Source: Pseudomonas sp. GM49 (GTDB lineage: Bacteria > Pseudomonadota > Gammaproteobacteria > Pseudomonadales > Pseudomonadaceae). Taken from it: a stretch of DNA of 35,964 bases. The notes beneath the pieces were generated by a model. It did not search any database. It was not told the DNA's origin and worked only from the letters and a program-made list of their open reading frames with translations. This document shows positions 6,695 to 15,211 of the stretch, in pieces. The first letter of the stretch is position 1; the number at the start of each line of letters is the position of its first letter. The stretch is taken from contig NZ_AKJL01000074.1 in assembly GCF_000282355.1 (NCBI RefSeq), forward strand, positions 1 to 35,964, written 5' to 3'. Position numbers and translations under genes: made by a program.

Positions 6695-7180
6695 ATGGGA
6701 GGCACCGCCACGGTCGCCGGCCGTGGTCGCAAACCCAAGCCGACGGCCCAGAAGAAACTTGCTGGGAACCCCGGAAAGCGGGCGCTGAACAACAATGAGC
6801 CTCAGTTCACCACCGTCACAAATATTGATCCGCCGGAGTGGTTGAGCGAGCGGGCAGCCACCATGTGGAAGATGCTTATCCCTGAATTACTCCGGGAAAA
6901 AGTTGTTGCGCTGACTGATCTGCACAACGTCGAAGCGTTCTGCACCGCCTATGACAAGTGGCGGATGTCCGAAGAAGCGGTCCAGAAGTTCGGCATCGTT
7001 GTCGAATCGTCCCAGGGCAGCCCGATGAAGAACCCCGCACTCACCGCGGCGAATGAGTCCATGCGCCAGTTGGTCACCTTCGGCTCACTGCTGGGTCTCG
7101 ATCCGGCCAGCCGGACGCGAATCATCGGCGGCAACAAGCAATCGTCCACTAACGAATTTGCCAAACTACTGAGTTCCTGA
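6695..7180 (+). CDS. Terminase small subunit, P27 family
   Basis: This 161-residue protein has the P27 opening [21 protein letters not shown], then [36 protein letters not shown] and [20 protein letters not shown]. TerS binds cos DNA and presents it to the motor. AGGAG ends eight bases before the ATG. The stop overlaps the TerL start by one base (TGATG). Confidence 0.9.
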   Translation: MGGTATVAGRGRKPKPTAQKKLAGNPGKRALNNNEPQFTTVTNIDPPEWLSERAATMWKMLIPELLREKVVALTDLHNVEAFCTAYDKWRMSEEAVQKFGIVVESSQGSPMKNPALTAANESMRQLVTFGSLLGLDPASRTRIIGGNKQSSTNEFAKLLSS

Positions 7181-8907
7181 TGACCAAAGCCCTGCATGCC
7201 AATGTCGATAAGGCGATGGCGTGGGGCCGTTCCGTGTTGCGCGGGAAGGTGCCCGCGTGTCGCTACATCCACCAGGCAGTGCAGCGTCACTTCGACGACC
7301 TGGCCGCAAGTCGCAAGCGCGGCTTTCGTTTCAAGTTCGACCCGGTCAAAGCAGAGAAAAAGTTAAAGCTGATCCAGTTGCTGCCACACACAAAAGGTGA
7401 GTGGGCCTTTAAACGTCAGCTCATCACCTTGGAGCCGTGGCAGTTGTTCGGCCTCGCCGTCACCTTTGGTTGGGTCAAGAAGAAGGGCGGGCACCGCCGG
7501 TTCCGCGAAAGCTACTGGGAAGTGCCGCGCAAGAACGGTAAGTCCGTGGTCGCGGGCGGTGTGGGCATCAGCATGTTCGTTGCCGACGGTGAGTTCGGCG
7601 CCGAGGTCTATTCCGGCGCGACCACCGAGAAACAGGCGTGGGAGGTTTTCCGCCCGGCGAAGCTGATGGTCAGCAAGTCGCCTCACCTCATTGAAGCGGC
7701 TGGCATCGAGGTCAACGCCTCGAACATGAACATCCCGTCCGACTTCAGCCGCTTCGAGCCGCTGATCGGCAATCCTGGCGACGGCGCGTCACCTAGCTGC
7801 GCCATAGTCGACGAATACCACGAGCACCCAACGTCAGCTCAGTACGACACCATGCTCACCGGCATGGGCGCCCGGCGACAGCCTCTGATGTTCATTATCA
7901 CCACTGCCGGTGCCGACATCGAGGGGCCGTGCTATGACAAGCGCCGCCAGGTCATCGAGATGCTCGAGGGCACGGTTCCCGACGAGGAACTGTTCGGCTG
8001 GATCTGGACGTTGGACGAGGGTGACGACTGGACTGATCCGAAGATGTTGGTCAAGGCCAACCCGAACCATGGTGTATCGGTATTCCAGGAGTACCTGGAA
8101 AGCCAGCAAGCTCGCGCTATTCGTTCGGCACGTTTCACCAATACCTTCAAAACGAAGCACCTGAACCTCTGGGTGAGTGCCAAATCCGGCTATTTCAACA
8201 TGGAGGATTGGAAATCCTGTGAGGACACCACGCTTACCCTAGAGCAGTTCGAGGGGCAGGAGTGGAATGCAGGCTTCGACTTGGCGCGCAAGCTGGACAT
8301 GAACTCCAGAGCTCGGCTGTTCTGGCGGGTGATCGACGGGAAGATCCACTACTACAGCATTGCGCCGAAGTTCTGGGTTCCCTATGACACCGCTTTCAAT
8401 AGCGACAACAAGCGGATGTCTGAACGGTTCCAGGCTTGGGTCAACTCCAAGCATCTGGATGTGACCGACGGCGCAGAAGTCGATTATCGCGAGATCCTCG
8501 AGGACACCAAAGAGGCAAATCGCCACGCGCCGCTGCGGGAGTCTCCTATTGACCCGCATGGCGCCACTGGCTTGAGTCACGACCTTGATGACGAAGGTCT
8601 CAATCCGATCACGATCACGCAGAACTACACCAACATGTCGGATCCGATGAAGGAACTCGAGGCAGCCATCACTGCTGGCCGGTTCCATCACGACGGAAAC
8701 CCGATCATGACCTGGTGTATCGGCAACGTGATCGGCAAGTTCCTGCCGGGCAACGACGACGTGGTCAGGCCAATCAAGCAGGGCGATGACAACAAGATCG
8801 ACGGCGCTGTTGCACTGATCATGGCGATCGGGCGTGTTCTGGCAAACCTACATCCCGACGACACCCTTTCGGACCACATTTCCAAACACGGAATTCGAAC
8901 CCTATGA
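7180..8907 (+). CDS. Terminase large subunit, HK97 type
   Basis: The 575-residue motor-nuclease has a Walker A-like EVPRKNGKS at 114-122, Walker B with acidic pair [11 protein letters not shown] (D211, E212) and the coupling motif FIITTAGAD at 238-246. The nuclease domain starts near [12 protein letters not shown], where the Asp is a metal ligand of the RNase H-like fold. It translocates DNA into the prohead and cuts it at cos together with TerS and HNH. Length and order match HK97-like terminases, and no damage is visible. Confidence 0.95.
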   Translation: MTKALHANVDKAMAWGRSVLRGKVPACRYIHQAVQRHFDDLAASRKRGFRFKFDPVKAEKKLKLIQLLPHTKGEWAFKRQLITLEPWQLFGLAVTFGWVKKKGGHRRFRESYWEVPRKNGKSVVAGGVGISMFVADGEFGAEVYSGATTEKQAWEVFRPAKLMVSKSPHLIEAAGIEVNASNMNIPSDFSRFEPLIGNPGDGASPSCAIVDEYHEHPTSAQYDTMLTGMGARRQPLMFIITTAGADIEGPCYDKRRQVIEMLEGTVPDEELFGWIWTLDEGDDWTDPKMLVKANPNHGVSVFQEYLESQQARAIRSARFTNTFKTKHLNLWVSAKSGYFNMEDWKSCEDTTLTLEQFEGQEWNAGFDLARKLDMNSRARLFWRVIDGKIHYYSIAPKFWVPYDTAFNSDNKRMSERFQAWVNSKHLDVTDGAEVDYREILEDTKEANRHAPLRESPIDPHGATGLSHDLDDEGLNPITITQNYTNMSDPMKELEAAITAGRFHHDGNPIMTWCIGNVIGKFLPGNDDVVRPIKQGDDNKIDGAVALIMAIGRVLANLHPDDTLSDHISKHGIRTL

Positions 8908-9095
8908 CCGATGAATCCAAGCCACCGAAACTGGAGGCGCTGAAGGAGGCTTTGCCCGATCTCGTCGGTGTGCTTGGGCTTGGGTTACTGACTCGCGGGC
9001 TCTGGGCCTGGATGGGTGAGCCACTGGCATTGACCGTCTGTGGATCGTTGCTGATTGTCCTGTCGGTTGTCTCGATAGTGCGGGGTGGTCGCTGA
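8904..9095 (+). CDS. Small membrane protein between TerL and portal
   Basis: This 63-residue protein has an acidic/basic N-terminus ([20 protein letters not shown]) and two hydrophobic segments ([18 protein letters not shown] and [17 protein letters not shown]). It overlaps TerL by four bases (ATGA) and abuts the portal start at 9095. Such tiny two-TM ORFs between terminase and portal recur in HK97-like phages; function unknown. Confidence 0.65.
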   Translation: MTDESKPPKLEALKEALPDLVGVLGLGLLTRGLWAWMGEPLALTVCGSLLIVLSVVSIVRGGR

Positions 9096-10306
9096 TGCTC
9101 CGTGCACTCCTAGGAAGAAAATCAGGCGTTCAGGTCATCGATACGCCAGAGAAGCTCGCTCAGGCGCTGGGTACTGGGTATGAAACTAATGCCGGTCAGC
9201 GCGTGACCACCACCAGCGCCATGCAGCAGTTGGTTGTATTCAACTGCGTGCGAGTACTGGCCGAGTCGATGGGAATGCTTCCCTGCCGGCTATTGAAGCA
9301 GACAGGCAGGGTTCGATTGCCTGCTACGGCTCACCGGCTGTATCCGCTGATTACCATGGCCCCAAACAGCTACATGACTGCCCAAGAGTTCTGGGAAATG
9401 CTGGTCGCGTGCCTGTGTCTGCGTGGCAACTTCTACGCATACAAGGTGATGGCGTTGGGAAACGTGGTCGAGCTTCTTCCGCTCAGCCCGGACATTGTCA
9501 CGCCAAAACTCAAGGATGACTGGTCGGTTGAGTACAAGGTCAATTTCAAATCCGGCGAGCAGACGCTGACACAAGATGAGATCTGGCATGTCCGGCTGTT
9601 CACCCTGGACGGGCTCAACGGGCTGAATCCGATTGCTTATGCCCGTCAGGCACTTGGCCTTGGCCAGGCGATGGATGCGCATGCCGCGAAGCTATTCACC
9701 AACGGCGCCGTAACCAGTGGTGTTTTGCGAACCGAGCAACAGCTCACCGACGAAGCATTCGGTCGGCTTAAGACGGAGTTCCAAGGCGAGCACATGGGGG
9801 TGGCCAACGCCTATAAACCCATGATTCTGGAGATGGGACTCGACTGGAAGCCCATCAGCCTCAACGCCCAAGACACTCAGTTCATCGAATCGAAAAAGCT
9901 GACCGAGGCTCAGATCTGCGGTTTGTTCCGTGTGCCGCCGCACCTGGTGGCCAGCATGGAAAAGATGACGCTCAACAACATCGAGCACATGGGCATGAGC
10001 TTCGTGAACTATTCGCTGGTTCCGATCATGACCCGCATCGAGCACCGCATTCAGGTCGGCCTACTCAGCGAGAAAGATCGCCTGACCCACTACGCCAAGT
10101 TCAACGCAGGCGCCTTGATGCGTGGCGATCTGAAAGGGCGGTATGAGTCCTACGGCAAGGGCATTCAGTGGGGGATCTTGAGCCCCAACGACTGCCGTGA
10201 ACTCGAGGATGAAAACCCCCGTGACGGTGGCGATATCTACCTCACCCCTATGAACATGACCACCAACCCAGAGGCTGCCGGCGATGCAGACAAAACAGCG
10301 TCTTGA
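9095..10306 (+). CDS. Portal protein, HK97 family
   Basis: This 403-residue protein has the family landmarks VVFNCVRVLAESMGMLPCRL, LVACLCLRGNFYAYKV, VEYKVNFKSGEQTLTQDEIW, then RLFTLDGLNGLNPI, and the C-terminal RVPPHLVAS/NNIEHMGMSFVNYSL block. It forms the dodecameric ring through which terminase pumps DNA and on which the connector proteins assemble. The protease gene starts inside its last 23 bases, so the two are coupled. Confidence 0.95.
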   Translation: MLRALLGRKSGVQVIDTPEKLAQALGTGYETNAGQRVTTTSAMQQLVVFNCVRVLAESMGMLPCRLLKQTGRVRLPATAHRLYPLITMAPNSYMTAQEFWEMLVACLCLRGNFYAYKVMALGNVVELLPLSPDIVTPKLKDDWSVEYKVNFKSGEQTLTQDEIWHVRLFTLDGLNGLNPIAYARQALGLGQAMDAHAAKLFTNGAVTSGVLRTEQQLTDEAFGRLKTEFQGEHMGVANAYKPMILEMGLDWKPISLNAQDTQFIESKKLTEAQICGLFRVPPHLVASMEKMTLNNIEHMGMSFVNYSLVPIMTRIEHRIQVGLLSEKDRLTHYAKFNAGALMRGDLKGRYESYGKGIQWGILSPNDCRELEDENPRDGGDIYLTPMNMTTNPEAAGDADKTAS

Positions 10307-10937
10307 CCTGCCGCTGACCATTAAATCGGTCAGCGACAGCGGCGAGTTCGAAGGCTATGGCTCCGTGTTCGGCGTCGAAGACAGCTACGGCGATGTGGTC
10401 ATCCGCGGTGCATTCGCAGCCAGCCTGGCCAAGTGGAAAGAGAAGGGGCGCCTTCCGGCGATGTTGTGGCAACACAACATGAACGAGCCGATCGGCATCT
10501 ACACCGAGATGCGCGAGGACGACGTCGGTTTGTACGTCAAAGGCCAACTGCTGATCGACGCAGATCCACTGGCCAAGCGTGCCCACGGACACATGAAGGC
10601 CGGCAGCCTGACCGGCATGTCCATCGGCTACATGCTCGACGATTACGAATACGACAAGGAAAAGGGCATCTGGCTGCTGAAGGCAATCGACCTGTGGGAA
10701 GTCTCCCTGGTCACCTTCCCGGCAAACGATGAGGCCCGGATCACTGATGTGAAATCTCTGCTGGCCCGTGGCGAAACACCGCCGCCCAGCAAAGTGGAGC
10801 GAGCCCTTCGAGAGGTTGGGTTTTCTGGCTCCCAGGCCAAGGCCTTCATGGCTAAAGGCTACGGCGCAGTATCACCGCGAGAGGCGGATGCCGACGACGC
10901 ACTGCAATCCCTCAAATCCCTGATTGACCGAATGTAA
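10284..10937 (+). CDS. Prohead serine protease, HK97 family
   Basis: This 217-residue protease has H64 (LWQHNMNEP), S113 (GSLTGMSIGY) and a third acidic residue near E139 (DLWEVSLVTFPAN), the arrangement of the HK97/herpesvirus-type prohead proteases. It removes the N-terminal scaffold domain of the capsid protein during maturation. The C-terminal third (KVERALREVGFSGSQAKAF) is the usual helical tail. Confidence 0.92.
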   Translation: MQTKQRLDLPLTIKSVSDSGEFEGYGSVFGVEDSYGDVVIRGAFAASLAKWKEKGRLPAMLWQHNMNEPIGIYTEMREDDVGLYVKGQLLIDADPLAKRAHGHMKAGSLTGMSIGYMLDDYEYDKEKGIWLLKAIDLWEVSLVTFPANDEARITDVKSLLARGETPPPSKVERALREVGFSGSQAKAFMAKGYGAVSPREADADDALQSLKSLIDRM

Positions 10938-10947
10938 GGAGCCTCTC

Positions 10948-12150
10948 ATGGCTGTTGAAAAGAAAGATATCGAAGACGTCGCCGAAGCCTTGGGTAAGAA
11001 GTTCGACGAATTCAAAAAGACCAACGACAAGCGTATTGACGGCTTGGAAGAAGAAAAGGGCAAGCTGTCCGGCCAGGTCGATACGCTCAACGAAAAGCTG
11101 AGCGAACTGGACGAGCTGAAAAGCAACCTGGAAAAAGAGCTGCTGGCGCTCAAGCGCCCAGACGGTACCGGTACCAAGGAAGCCAGCGAGCACAAGACCG
11201 CGTTCATGCAGTTTGTGCGTAAGGGTATCGACGCAGGGCTGGGCGAGCTGCAAGCCAAGGCGCTGCAGATTGGCGTTGAGGCCGATGGCGGTTATGCGGT
11301 TCCGGAAGAGCTCGACCGTACAATCATCGAGCTGTTGCGAGATGCATCGCCGATGCGTCAGGTGTGCGGGCAGATCACTGTTGGTACCGAGGACTACAAA
11401 AAGCTGGTGAGCCTGGGTGGCGCCGGTTCGGGGTGGGTCGGTGAAACCGATGCGCGCCCGGCAACTGGCACCCCGACCTTGGCGCCACTGTCGGCGTACA
11501 TGGGCGAGATTTATGCCAACCCGCAAGCCACGCAAAAAAGCTTGGACGACATGTTCTTCGATCCGGAAAAGTGGTTGAACGACGAAGTGTCGCGCGAGTT
11601 CTCGGAGAAGGAAGCCAGCGCGTTCCTGCTGGGTAACGGTGTCAACAAACCCAAGGGGCTGTTGGCTTATGAAATGACACTGGAAGTCGATAAAGTTCGC
11701 GCTTTCGGCAAGCTGCAAAAGCTGATTTCTGGCGTTGCTGGCGGCATCACTGGTGACAAGTTGATCGATCTCGTGCAGTCGCTCAAGGCCGGCTACCGCC
11801 AGAACGCCACGTTCATGATGAACAACCTCACCGTTGGCATGGTGCGAAAGCTCAAGGATGCGGAGGGCAACTACCTGTGGCGTCCTGGCCTGGAATTGGG
11901 TCAGCCGTCCAGCCTATTGAGCTATGGCATCACTGAAAACGAAGACATGCCCGATGCGGCGGCAGATGCCAATGCGGTCACGTTCGGTGACTACAAGCGC
12001 GGTTACCTGGTCGTGGACCGCATCGGTACCCGCGTGCTGCGCGACCCCTACACCAACAAGCCCTACGTTGGTTTCTACACCACCAAGCGCGTCGGCGGCA
12101 TGCTGGTCGACTCCCAGGCCGTGAAGGTTCTGACTCTCAGCGCTGCGTAA
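10948..12150 (+). CDS. Major capsid protein, HK97 fold
   Basis: The ATG at 10948, after AAGGAG, gives 400 residues; an upstream in-frame TTG at 10924 lies inside the protease gene and lacks a ribosome site. Residues about 3-75 are a strongly charged coiled coil (KKFDEFKKTNDKRIDGLEEE), the delta/scaffold domain removed by the protease. The shell domain starts near EADGGYAVPEELDRTIIELL and has the spine-helix and P-domain landmarks (FMMNNLTVGMVRKLKD, GDYKRGYLVVDRIG). No separate scaffold gene is present, which fits the fused delta domain. Confidence 0.95.
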   Translation: MAVEKKDIEDVAEALGKKFDEFKKTNDKRIDGLEEEKGKLSGQVDTLNEKLSELDELKSNLEKELLALKRPDGTGTKEASEHKTAFMQFVRKGIDAGLGELQAKALQIGVEADGGYAVPEELDRTIIELLRDASPMRQVCGQITVGTEDYKKLVSLGGAGSGWVGETDARPATGTPTLAPLSAYMGEIYANPQATQKSLDDMFFDPEKWLNDEVSREFSEKEASAFLLGNGVNKPKGLLAYEMTLEVDKVRAFGKLQKLISGVAGGITGDKLIDLVQSLKAGYRQNATFMMNNLTVGMVRKLKDAEGNYLWRPGLELGQPSSLLSYGITENEDMPDAAADANAVTFGDYKRGYLVVDRIGTRVLRDPYTNKPYVGFYTTKRVGGMLVDSQAVKVLTLSAA

Positions 12151-12155
12151 TTGTG

Positions 12156-12182
12156 GCGGGCGTCTTCGGGCGCCCGGCCCGC
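12156..12182 (+). other. GC-rich hairpin after the capsid gene
   Basis: CGGGCG (12157-12162) pairs with CGCCCG (12171-12176), with an alternative longer pairing GCGGG/CCCGC at 12156-12160 and 12178-12182. There is no T-run, so it is more likely an mRNA stability or attenuation element between the highly expressed capsid gene and the connectors than a full terminator. Confidence 0.45.
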
Positions 12183-12193
12183 AGGAGAGCAAC

Positions 12194-12475
12194 ATGCCAA
12201 CAATCAATGTGACCAAGCCGTTCCCATTTGCAGTTGACGGCAACGAAGTCATTCAAATCGAAGTCGGCGAGCAGGAGGTTTCAGATCGCTGCGCGCTGGT
12301 CGCCGTTGAGCACTTGGGGTACGCCACTTTGCTCGATGACGAAGGCGGTACCGAAACTGATCCGCTCAAAATGACGGCGCCCAAGCTGAAGGAATGGCTT
12401 GCCGCCAAGGGCATCGATTTCGATCCAGCAGCGAAGAAGCCAGAACTGCAAGCCCTGGTGCCGAGCAATGATTGA
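12194..12475 (+). CDS. Small head-region protein with C-terminal HeH/LEM-like motif
   Basis: This 93-residue protein has a beta-rich N-terminus. Residues about 59-89 (MTAPKLKEWLAAKGIDFDP, then KKPELQALV) match the HeH/LEM-like helix-extended-helix pattern found in many phage head proteins between capsid and connector. Strong AGGAG precedes the ATG. Role unknown; possibly a decoration or DNA-contacting accessory protein. Confidence 0.7.
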   Translation: MPTINVTKPFPFAVDGNEVIQIEVGEQEVSDRCALVAVEHLGYATLLDDEGGTETDPLKMTAPKLKEWLAAKGIDFDPAAKKPELQALVPSND

Positions 12476-12785
12476 TCTGGCCACGGTCAAGGTGCATTTG
12501 CGCGTTGATCACGATGGCGAAGACGAGTTGATCCAAGGCTACACCGATGCAGCCTTCAGCACGTTTGAGCTGTGGACCAATCGAAAGCTGGTCGAGGAAG
12601 GGCAGCCTCTACCGGATCCCGTGGGTAATGCATTGCTACTCAGCAAAGCGATACGGCAAGGTGCCTTGCTGTTGATTGGGCATTGGTACGCCAGTCGCGA
12701 GTCGGTTGTTATCGGGACGATCACAGCTGAACTGCCCATGGCCACTAACGCGCTTTGGAAGCCGCATCGCTGGGTGAACGTATGA
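12468..12785 (+). CDS. Head-tail connector, HK97 gp6-like
   Basis: The start at 12468 overlaps the preceding gene by eight bases and gives 105 residues: MIDLATVKVHLRVDHDGEDE, then YTDAAFSTFELWTN and AIRQGALLLIGHWYASRESV. This is the gp6/gp15-type adaptor that docks on the portal. The longer in-frame version from 12399 adds sequence lying inside the previous gene and is rejected. Confidence 0.85.
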   Translation: MIDLATVKVHLRVDHDGEDELIQGYTDAAFSTFELWTNRKLVEEGQPLPDPVGNALLLSKAIRQGALLLIGHWYASRESVVIGTITAELPMATNALWKPHRWVNV

Positions 12786-13120
12786 GAGCAGGTTCCTTGC
12801 GTCACCGAATCACGTTCCAGGCCCCGGGCCTGAATCAAGATCCAGAAACGGGCGAGATGTTGCCGGGTTGGGAAACTGTCTGGGAGAAGGTGCCGGCATC
12901 GGTTGAGCCGCTCAGCGCTCGCGATTTGATCGCGGCGCAGGCTGGCCAGTCCGAAGCATCCGGCCGCATGGTGATCCGCTACCGCGCCGGCGTGCTGCCC
13001 ACGATGCGCATTCTTCACCGTGGCGACATCTACAGCATTCAGGGGCAACCGATGCCGGACCCCGTGTCGGGCCTTGAGTACCTCACCATTCTGGTGGCGA
13101 AGGGGGTGAATGATGGCTGA
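12782..13120 (+). CDS. Head closure protein, SPP1 gp16-like adaptor
   Basis: The start at 12782 overlaps the gp6-like stop (ATGA) and gives 112 residues: MRAGSLRHRITFQAPGLNQD, then TVWEKVPASVEPLSARDLIA, RYRAGVLPTMRILHRGDIY and GLEYLTILVAKG. This is the usual head-tail joining family that stops DNA leakage and receives the tail. Confidence 0.88.
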   Translation: MRAGSLRHRITFQAPGLNQDPETGEMLPGWETVWEKVPASVEPLSARDLIAAQAGQSEASGRMVIRYRAGVLPTMRILHRGDIYSIQGQPMPDPVSGLEYLTILVAKGVNDG

Positions 13121-13598
13121 GACAGTGGAATTCAGCATCCTTGGCCTTGACTCGCTGACGGCAAAGCTTGAGTCAGTCACCTATGACATGAAGCGAAAAA
13201 GTGGCCGCTCGGCGTTGCGTCGTGCTGCTGCCGTAATAGCGGAGAATGCAAAGGCTCGCGCCATGCTCCTGGATGACGCTGAGACGGGGCGCTCGATCGC
13301 GGACAACATTGTGTTGCGATGGAATGGTCGGCTGTTCAAACGAACGGGTGACCTAGGATTTCGAATTGGTGTTAAACACGGCGCGGTCCTCAAGGATGGC
13401 GGTGAGCTATCGGCCAACTCCCCAACACCTCACTGGCGCCTGCTGGAATTCGGCACCCAGTACATGCGCGCTGATCCGTTCATGCGTCCAGCGTTGGAAG
13501 AAAGCATCAGCGACGCGACCAACGTTTTCGTGAGTGAGTACGAAAAGACTATTGATCGTGCGATCAAGCGTGCAGCCCGCGCCTCCGGAGGTGGTTGA
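13110..13598 (+). CDS. HK97 gp10-family protein (tail completion)
   Basis: This 162-residue protein overlaps the head closure gene by eleven bases; starts at 13110 and 13113 are both possible (MMAE). Landmarks are LRRAAAVIAENAKARA near the N-terminus and HWRLLEFGTQYMRADPFMRP near the C-terminus, the latter being the gp10 signature. It joins head and tail in HK97-like phages. Confidence 0.88.
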   Translation: MMAETVEFSILGLDSLTAKLESVTYDMKRKSGRSALRRAAAVIAENAKARAMLLDDAETGRSIADNIVLRWNGRLFKRTGDLGFRIGVKHGAVLKDGGELSANSPTPHWRLLEFGTQYMRADPFMRPALEESISDATNVFVSEYEKTIDRAIKRAARASGGG

Positions 13599-13963
13599 TG
13601 TTTGCACCCATTTTCGCGGTATGTGCTGCTGACGCGGGAGTCGTCGCGCTGCTCGGCACGAACCCGACCAGGCTCTATCCGTTTGGCGAAGCCCCGCAGG
13701 ACACGGTCAAGCCATACGCGGTTTGGCAGATGATCACCGGCAGCCCTGAGAACTACTTGGCTGGGCGCCCAGATGTGGATGGATTCACGCTGCAGGTCGA
13801 TGTTTACGCGTCAACGGGTACAGCCGTTCGGGAAATCGCCAAGGCTCTGCGTAACGCGATAGAGCTCAAGGCCAACATCGTACGGTGGGGCGGCGAATCG
13901 AAAGACCCAACCACCAAGATCTATCGCTACAGCTTCGACGTTGACTGGATCGTCCAACGCTGA
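13598..13963 (+). CDS. Tail completion/terminator protein, DUF3168 family
   Basis: ATG 13598 shares its A with the preceding TGA and follows GGAGGTGG; the product is 121 residues. DUF3168 landmarks are [37 protein letters not shown] and the end [11 protein letters not shown]. The family caps the tail tube and connects it to the head. A terminator follows at once, separating head/connector from tail transcription. Confidence 0.85.
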   Translation: MFAPIFAVCAADAGVVALLGTNPTRLYPFGEAPQDTVKPYAVWQMITGSPENYLAGRPDVDGFTLQVDVYASTGTAVREIAKALRNAIELKANIVRWGGESKDPTTKIYRYSFDVDWIVQR

Positions 13964-13971
13964 TTCACCCC

Positions 13972-13998
13972 AGCCCGCCTTGTGCGGGCTTTCTTTTT
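13972..13998 (+). terminator. Rho-independent terminator before the tail tube gene
   Basis: AGCCCGC (13972-13978) pairs with GCGGGCT (13984-13990) and is followed by TTCTTTTT. A stop here before the tube gene may reset expression ratios; readthrough by an antiterminator would be needed unless a promoter lies in the 20-30 bases after it, where none is obvious. Confidence 0.75.
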
Positions 13999-14019
13999 CC
14001 CGAAACTTGGAGACATGCC

Positions 14020-14517
14020 ATGTCGATTTTGACCCAAGGCACGCAGATCTTTGCGCTGGTGCCAACTGTTGCTGACCCATCTGATCTCGAAGTAATCGAG
14101 ATCCAGTGCGTGACAGCGTTCAATCCGGGCGGAAACCCCGCTGACCAAATTGAAGATACCTGTCTCAGCGACAAGGTTCGGAAGTATCTGCGTGGTTTGC
14201 GAACTCCCGGCCAGGCAACGATGACGCTGAACGCAGACCCTCGCAATGCCTCTCACGTCCGGCTGCATCAGCTTTCGGAAGACGACGACATTGGCAATGT
14301 CAGTTGGGTAGTGGGATGGGCTGATGGCACCGCACCACCGACGCTCAACGTAGCTGGTGATGATTTCCAATTGCCTACCACGCGCACCTGGTTTTTGTTC
14401 GACGGCTATGTAAGCGACTTCCCGTTCGACTTCGCGGCAAACACGGTGGTGGTTACGTCAGCAACCATTCAGCGTTCGGGCGGTTCCGCCTGGATCCGCA
14501 AAACCACAACACCGTAA
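14020..14517 (+). CDS. Major tail (tube) protein
   Basis: This 165-residue protein begins [15 protein letters not shown], with [39 protein letters not shown] and [20 protein letters not shown]. This is the tube protein pattern of lambda/HK97-like siphoviruses: a two-sheet fold without a detectable C-terminal Ig domain. Ten bases separate it from the chaperone gene. Confidence 0.85.
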   Translation: MSILTQGTQIFALVPTVADPSDLEVIEIQCVTAFNPGGNPADQIEDTCLSDKVRKYLRGLRTPGQATMTLNADPRNASHVRLHQLSEDDDIGNVSWVVGWADGTAPPTLNVAGDDFQLPTTRTWFLFDGYVSDFPFDFAANTVVVTSATIQRSGGSAWIRKTTTP

Positions 14518-14526
14518 GGATCAATC

Positions 14527-14952
14527 ATGCAGCTGAGTATCAAATCTCTGATGGAACAAGGCTCGTTCACGGGCCGCCCCGTCATGAAGGAAATCACCTG
14601 GAAGCAGGGTGATACCGAGCATACGGCCACCGTGTATGTCCGGCCGCTGGGCTATCAATCTGCCGTAAGCGATCTGATGTCGGGCGTGGGCAAACAGGAT
14701 GGTGTGGCCGGCCGCATCGCTGTGAGCATCTGTGACGAGGCAGGCAATCCGGTCTTCACCGTTGGCGACATCACCGGCGAAGCTGACCCAGAGCGCGGCG
14801 CGTTGGATGGCAACCTGTCCATGGCCCTGCTCACTGTGATCGGTCAGGTGAACCAGCTGGGAAAGACGATGAGCTCTCCGACACCGACGAGCTCTGGCAC
14901 GAAATCGCGATCTCGATCGGCGCCACGATCGCGGAAGCCAAAGAGCGCGTGA
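14527..14952 (+). CDS. Tail assembly chaperone G
   Basis: The zero-frame product has 141 residues (MQLSIKSLMEQGSFTGRPVM ... ALLTVIGQVNQLGK, then a Ser/Thr/Arg-rich shadow tail). It corresponds to lambda gpG, which with gpGT coats the tape measure and recruits tube protein. The last 28 residues are read only when no frameshift occurs at 14859-14865; their low-complexity character is what one expects of a frame selected mainly in the -1 direction. Confidence 0.85.
   Translation: MQLSIKSLMEQGSFTGRPVMKEITWKQGDTEHTATVYVRPLGYQSAVSDLMSGVGKQDGVAGRIAVSICDEAGNPVFTVGDITGEADPERGALDGNLSMALLTVIGQVNQLGKTMSSPTPTSSGTKSRSRSAPRSRKPKSA
14859..14894 (+). promoter_or_regulatory. Programmed -1 ribosomal frameshift signal (GGGAAAG plus hairpin)
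   Basis: The heptamer G GGA AAG lies at 14859-14865 in the correct phase of the G gene (codons GGA 14860-14862, AAG 14863-14865), identical to the lambda G/GT slip site. Five bases later GAGCTC (14871-14876) can pair with GAGCTC (14889-14894) to form a stimulatory hairpin. Shifting here joins G to the downstream T frame. Confidence 0.88.
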
Positions 14953-15161
14953 GTCTTTCCGAGTTCCGTAGTTGGGTGAGATACCGCGATAAGCGCGGCT
15001 CACTCAATTGGGGAATGCGCATCGAGCGAGGGGTGGCCACTCTGGCTGTCCTGTATGCAAATGTGCACAGCAAGAATGGCGGCTACACCCTCTACGACTT
15101 TATGCCGCACGACTCAGAGCCGGAAATCTCGCTCGAGCAAGCGATGGAAAGCTGGGCATAA
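14865..15161 (+). CDS. Tail assembly chaperone T segment, made as a GT fusion by -1 frameshift
   Basis: After the slip the frame reads DDELSDTDELWHEIAISIGA, then SLSEFRSWVRYRDKRGSLNW, to a stop at 15159-15161. The fusion is 113 zero-frame residues plus 98 residues, 211 in all. The T part has no start or ribosome site of its own that would give a full domain; a start at 14949 would cut off the conserved helix. In lambda, gpGT contacts the tube protein while G binds the tape measure. Confidence 0.85.
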   Translation, partial: DDELSDTDELWHEIAISIGATIAEAKERVSLSEFRSWVRYRDKRGSLNWGMRIERGVATLAVLYANVHSKNGGYTLYDFMPHDSEPEISLEQAMESWA

Positions 15162-15211
15162 ACATAGGTCATGTCGCCATTCCGAAAGGTCGGTGTCGCT
15201 TGGAGTTATAG

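Noticed and set aside
10912..11718. Long minus-strand ORF opposite the capsid gene
   Set aside because: It is antisense to a clear HK97 capsid gene and arises from high GC content; no ribosome site or family pattern.
14949..15161. Independent gene starting at ATG 14949
   Set aside because: It lacks the first conserved part of the T domain (ELWHEIAISIG), which is only reached by the -1 shift at 14859-14865.
15008..15211. Plus-strand ORF of 67 codons overlapping the T chaperone segment
   Set aside because: It is a shadow of the -1 frame; its sequence is Arg/Cys-rich without any phage-family pattern.
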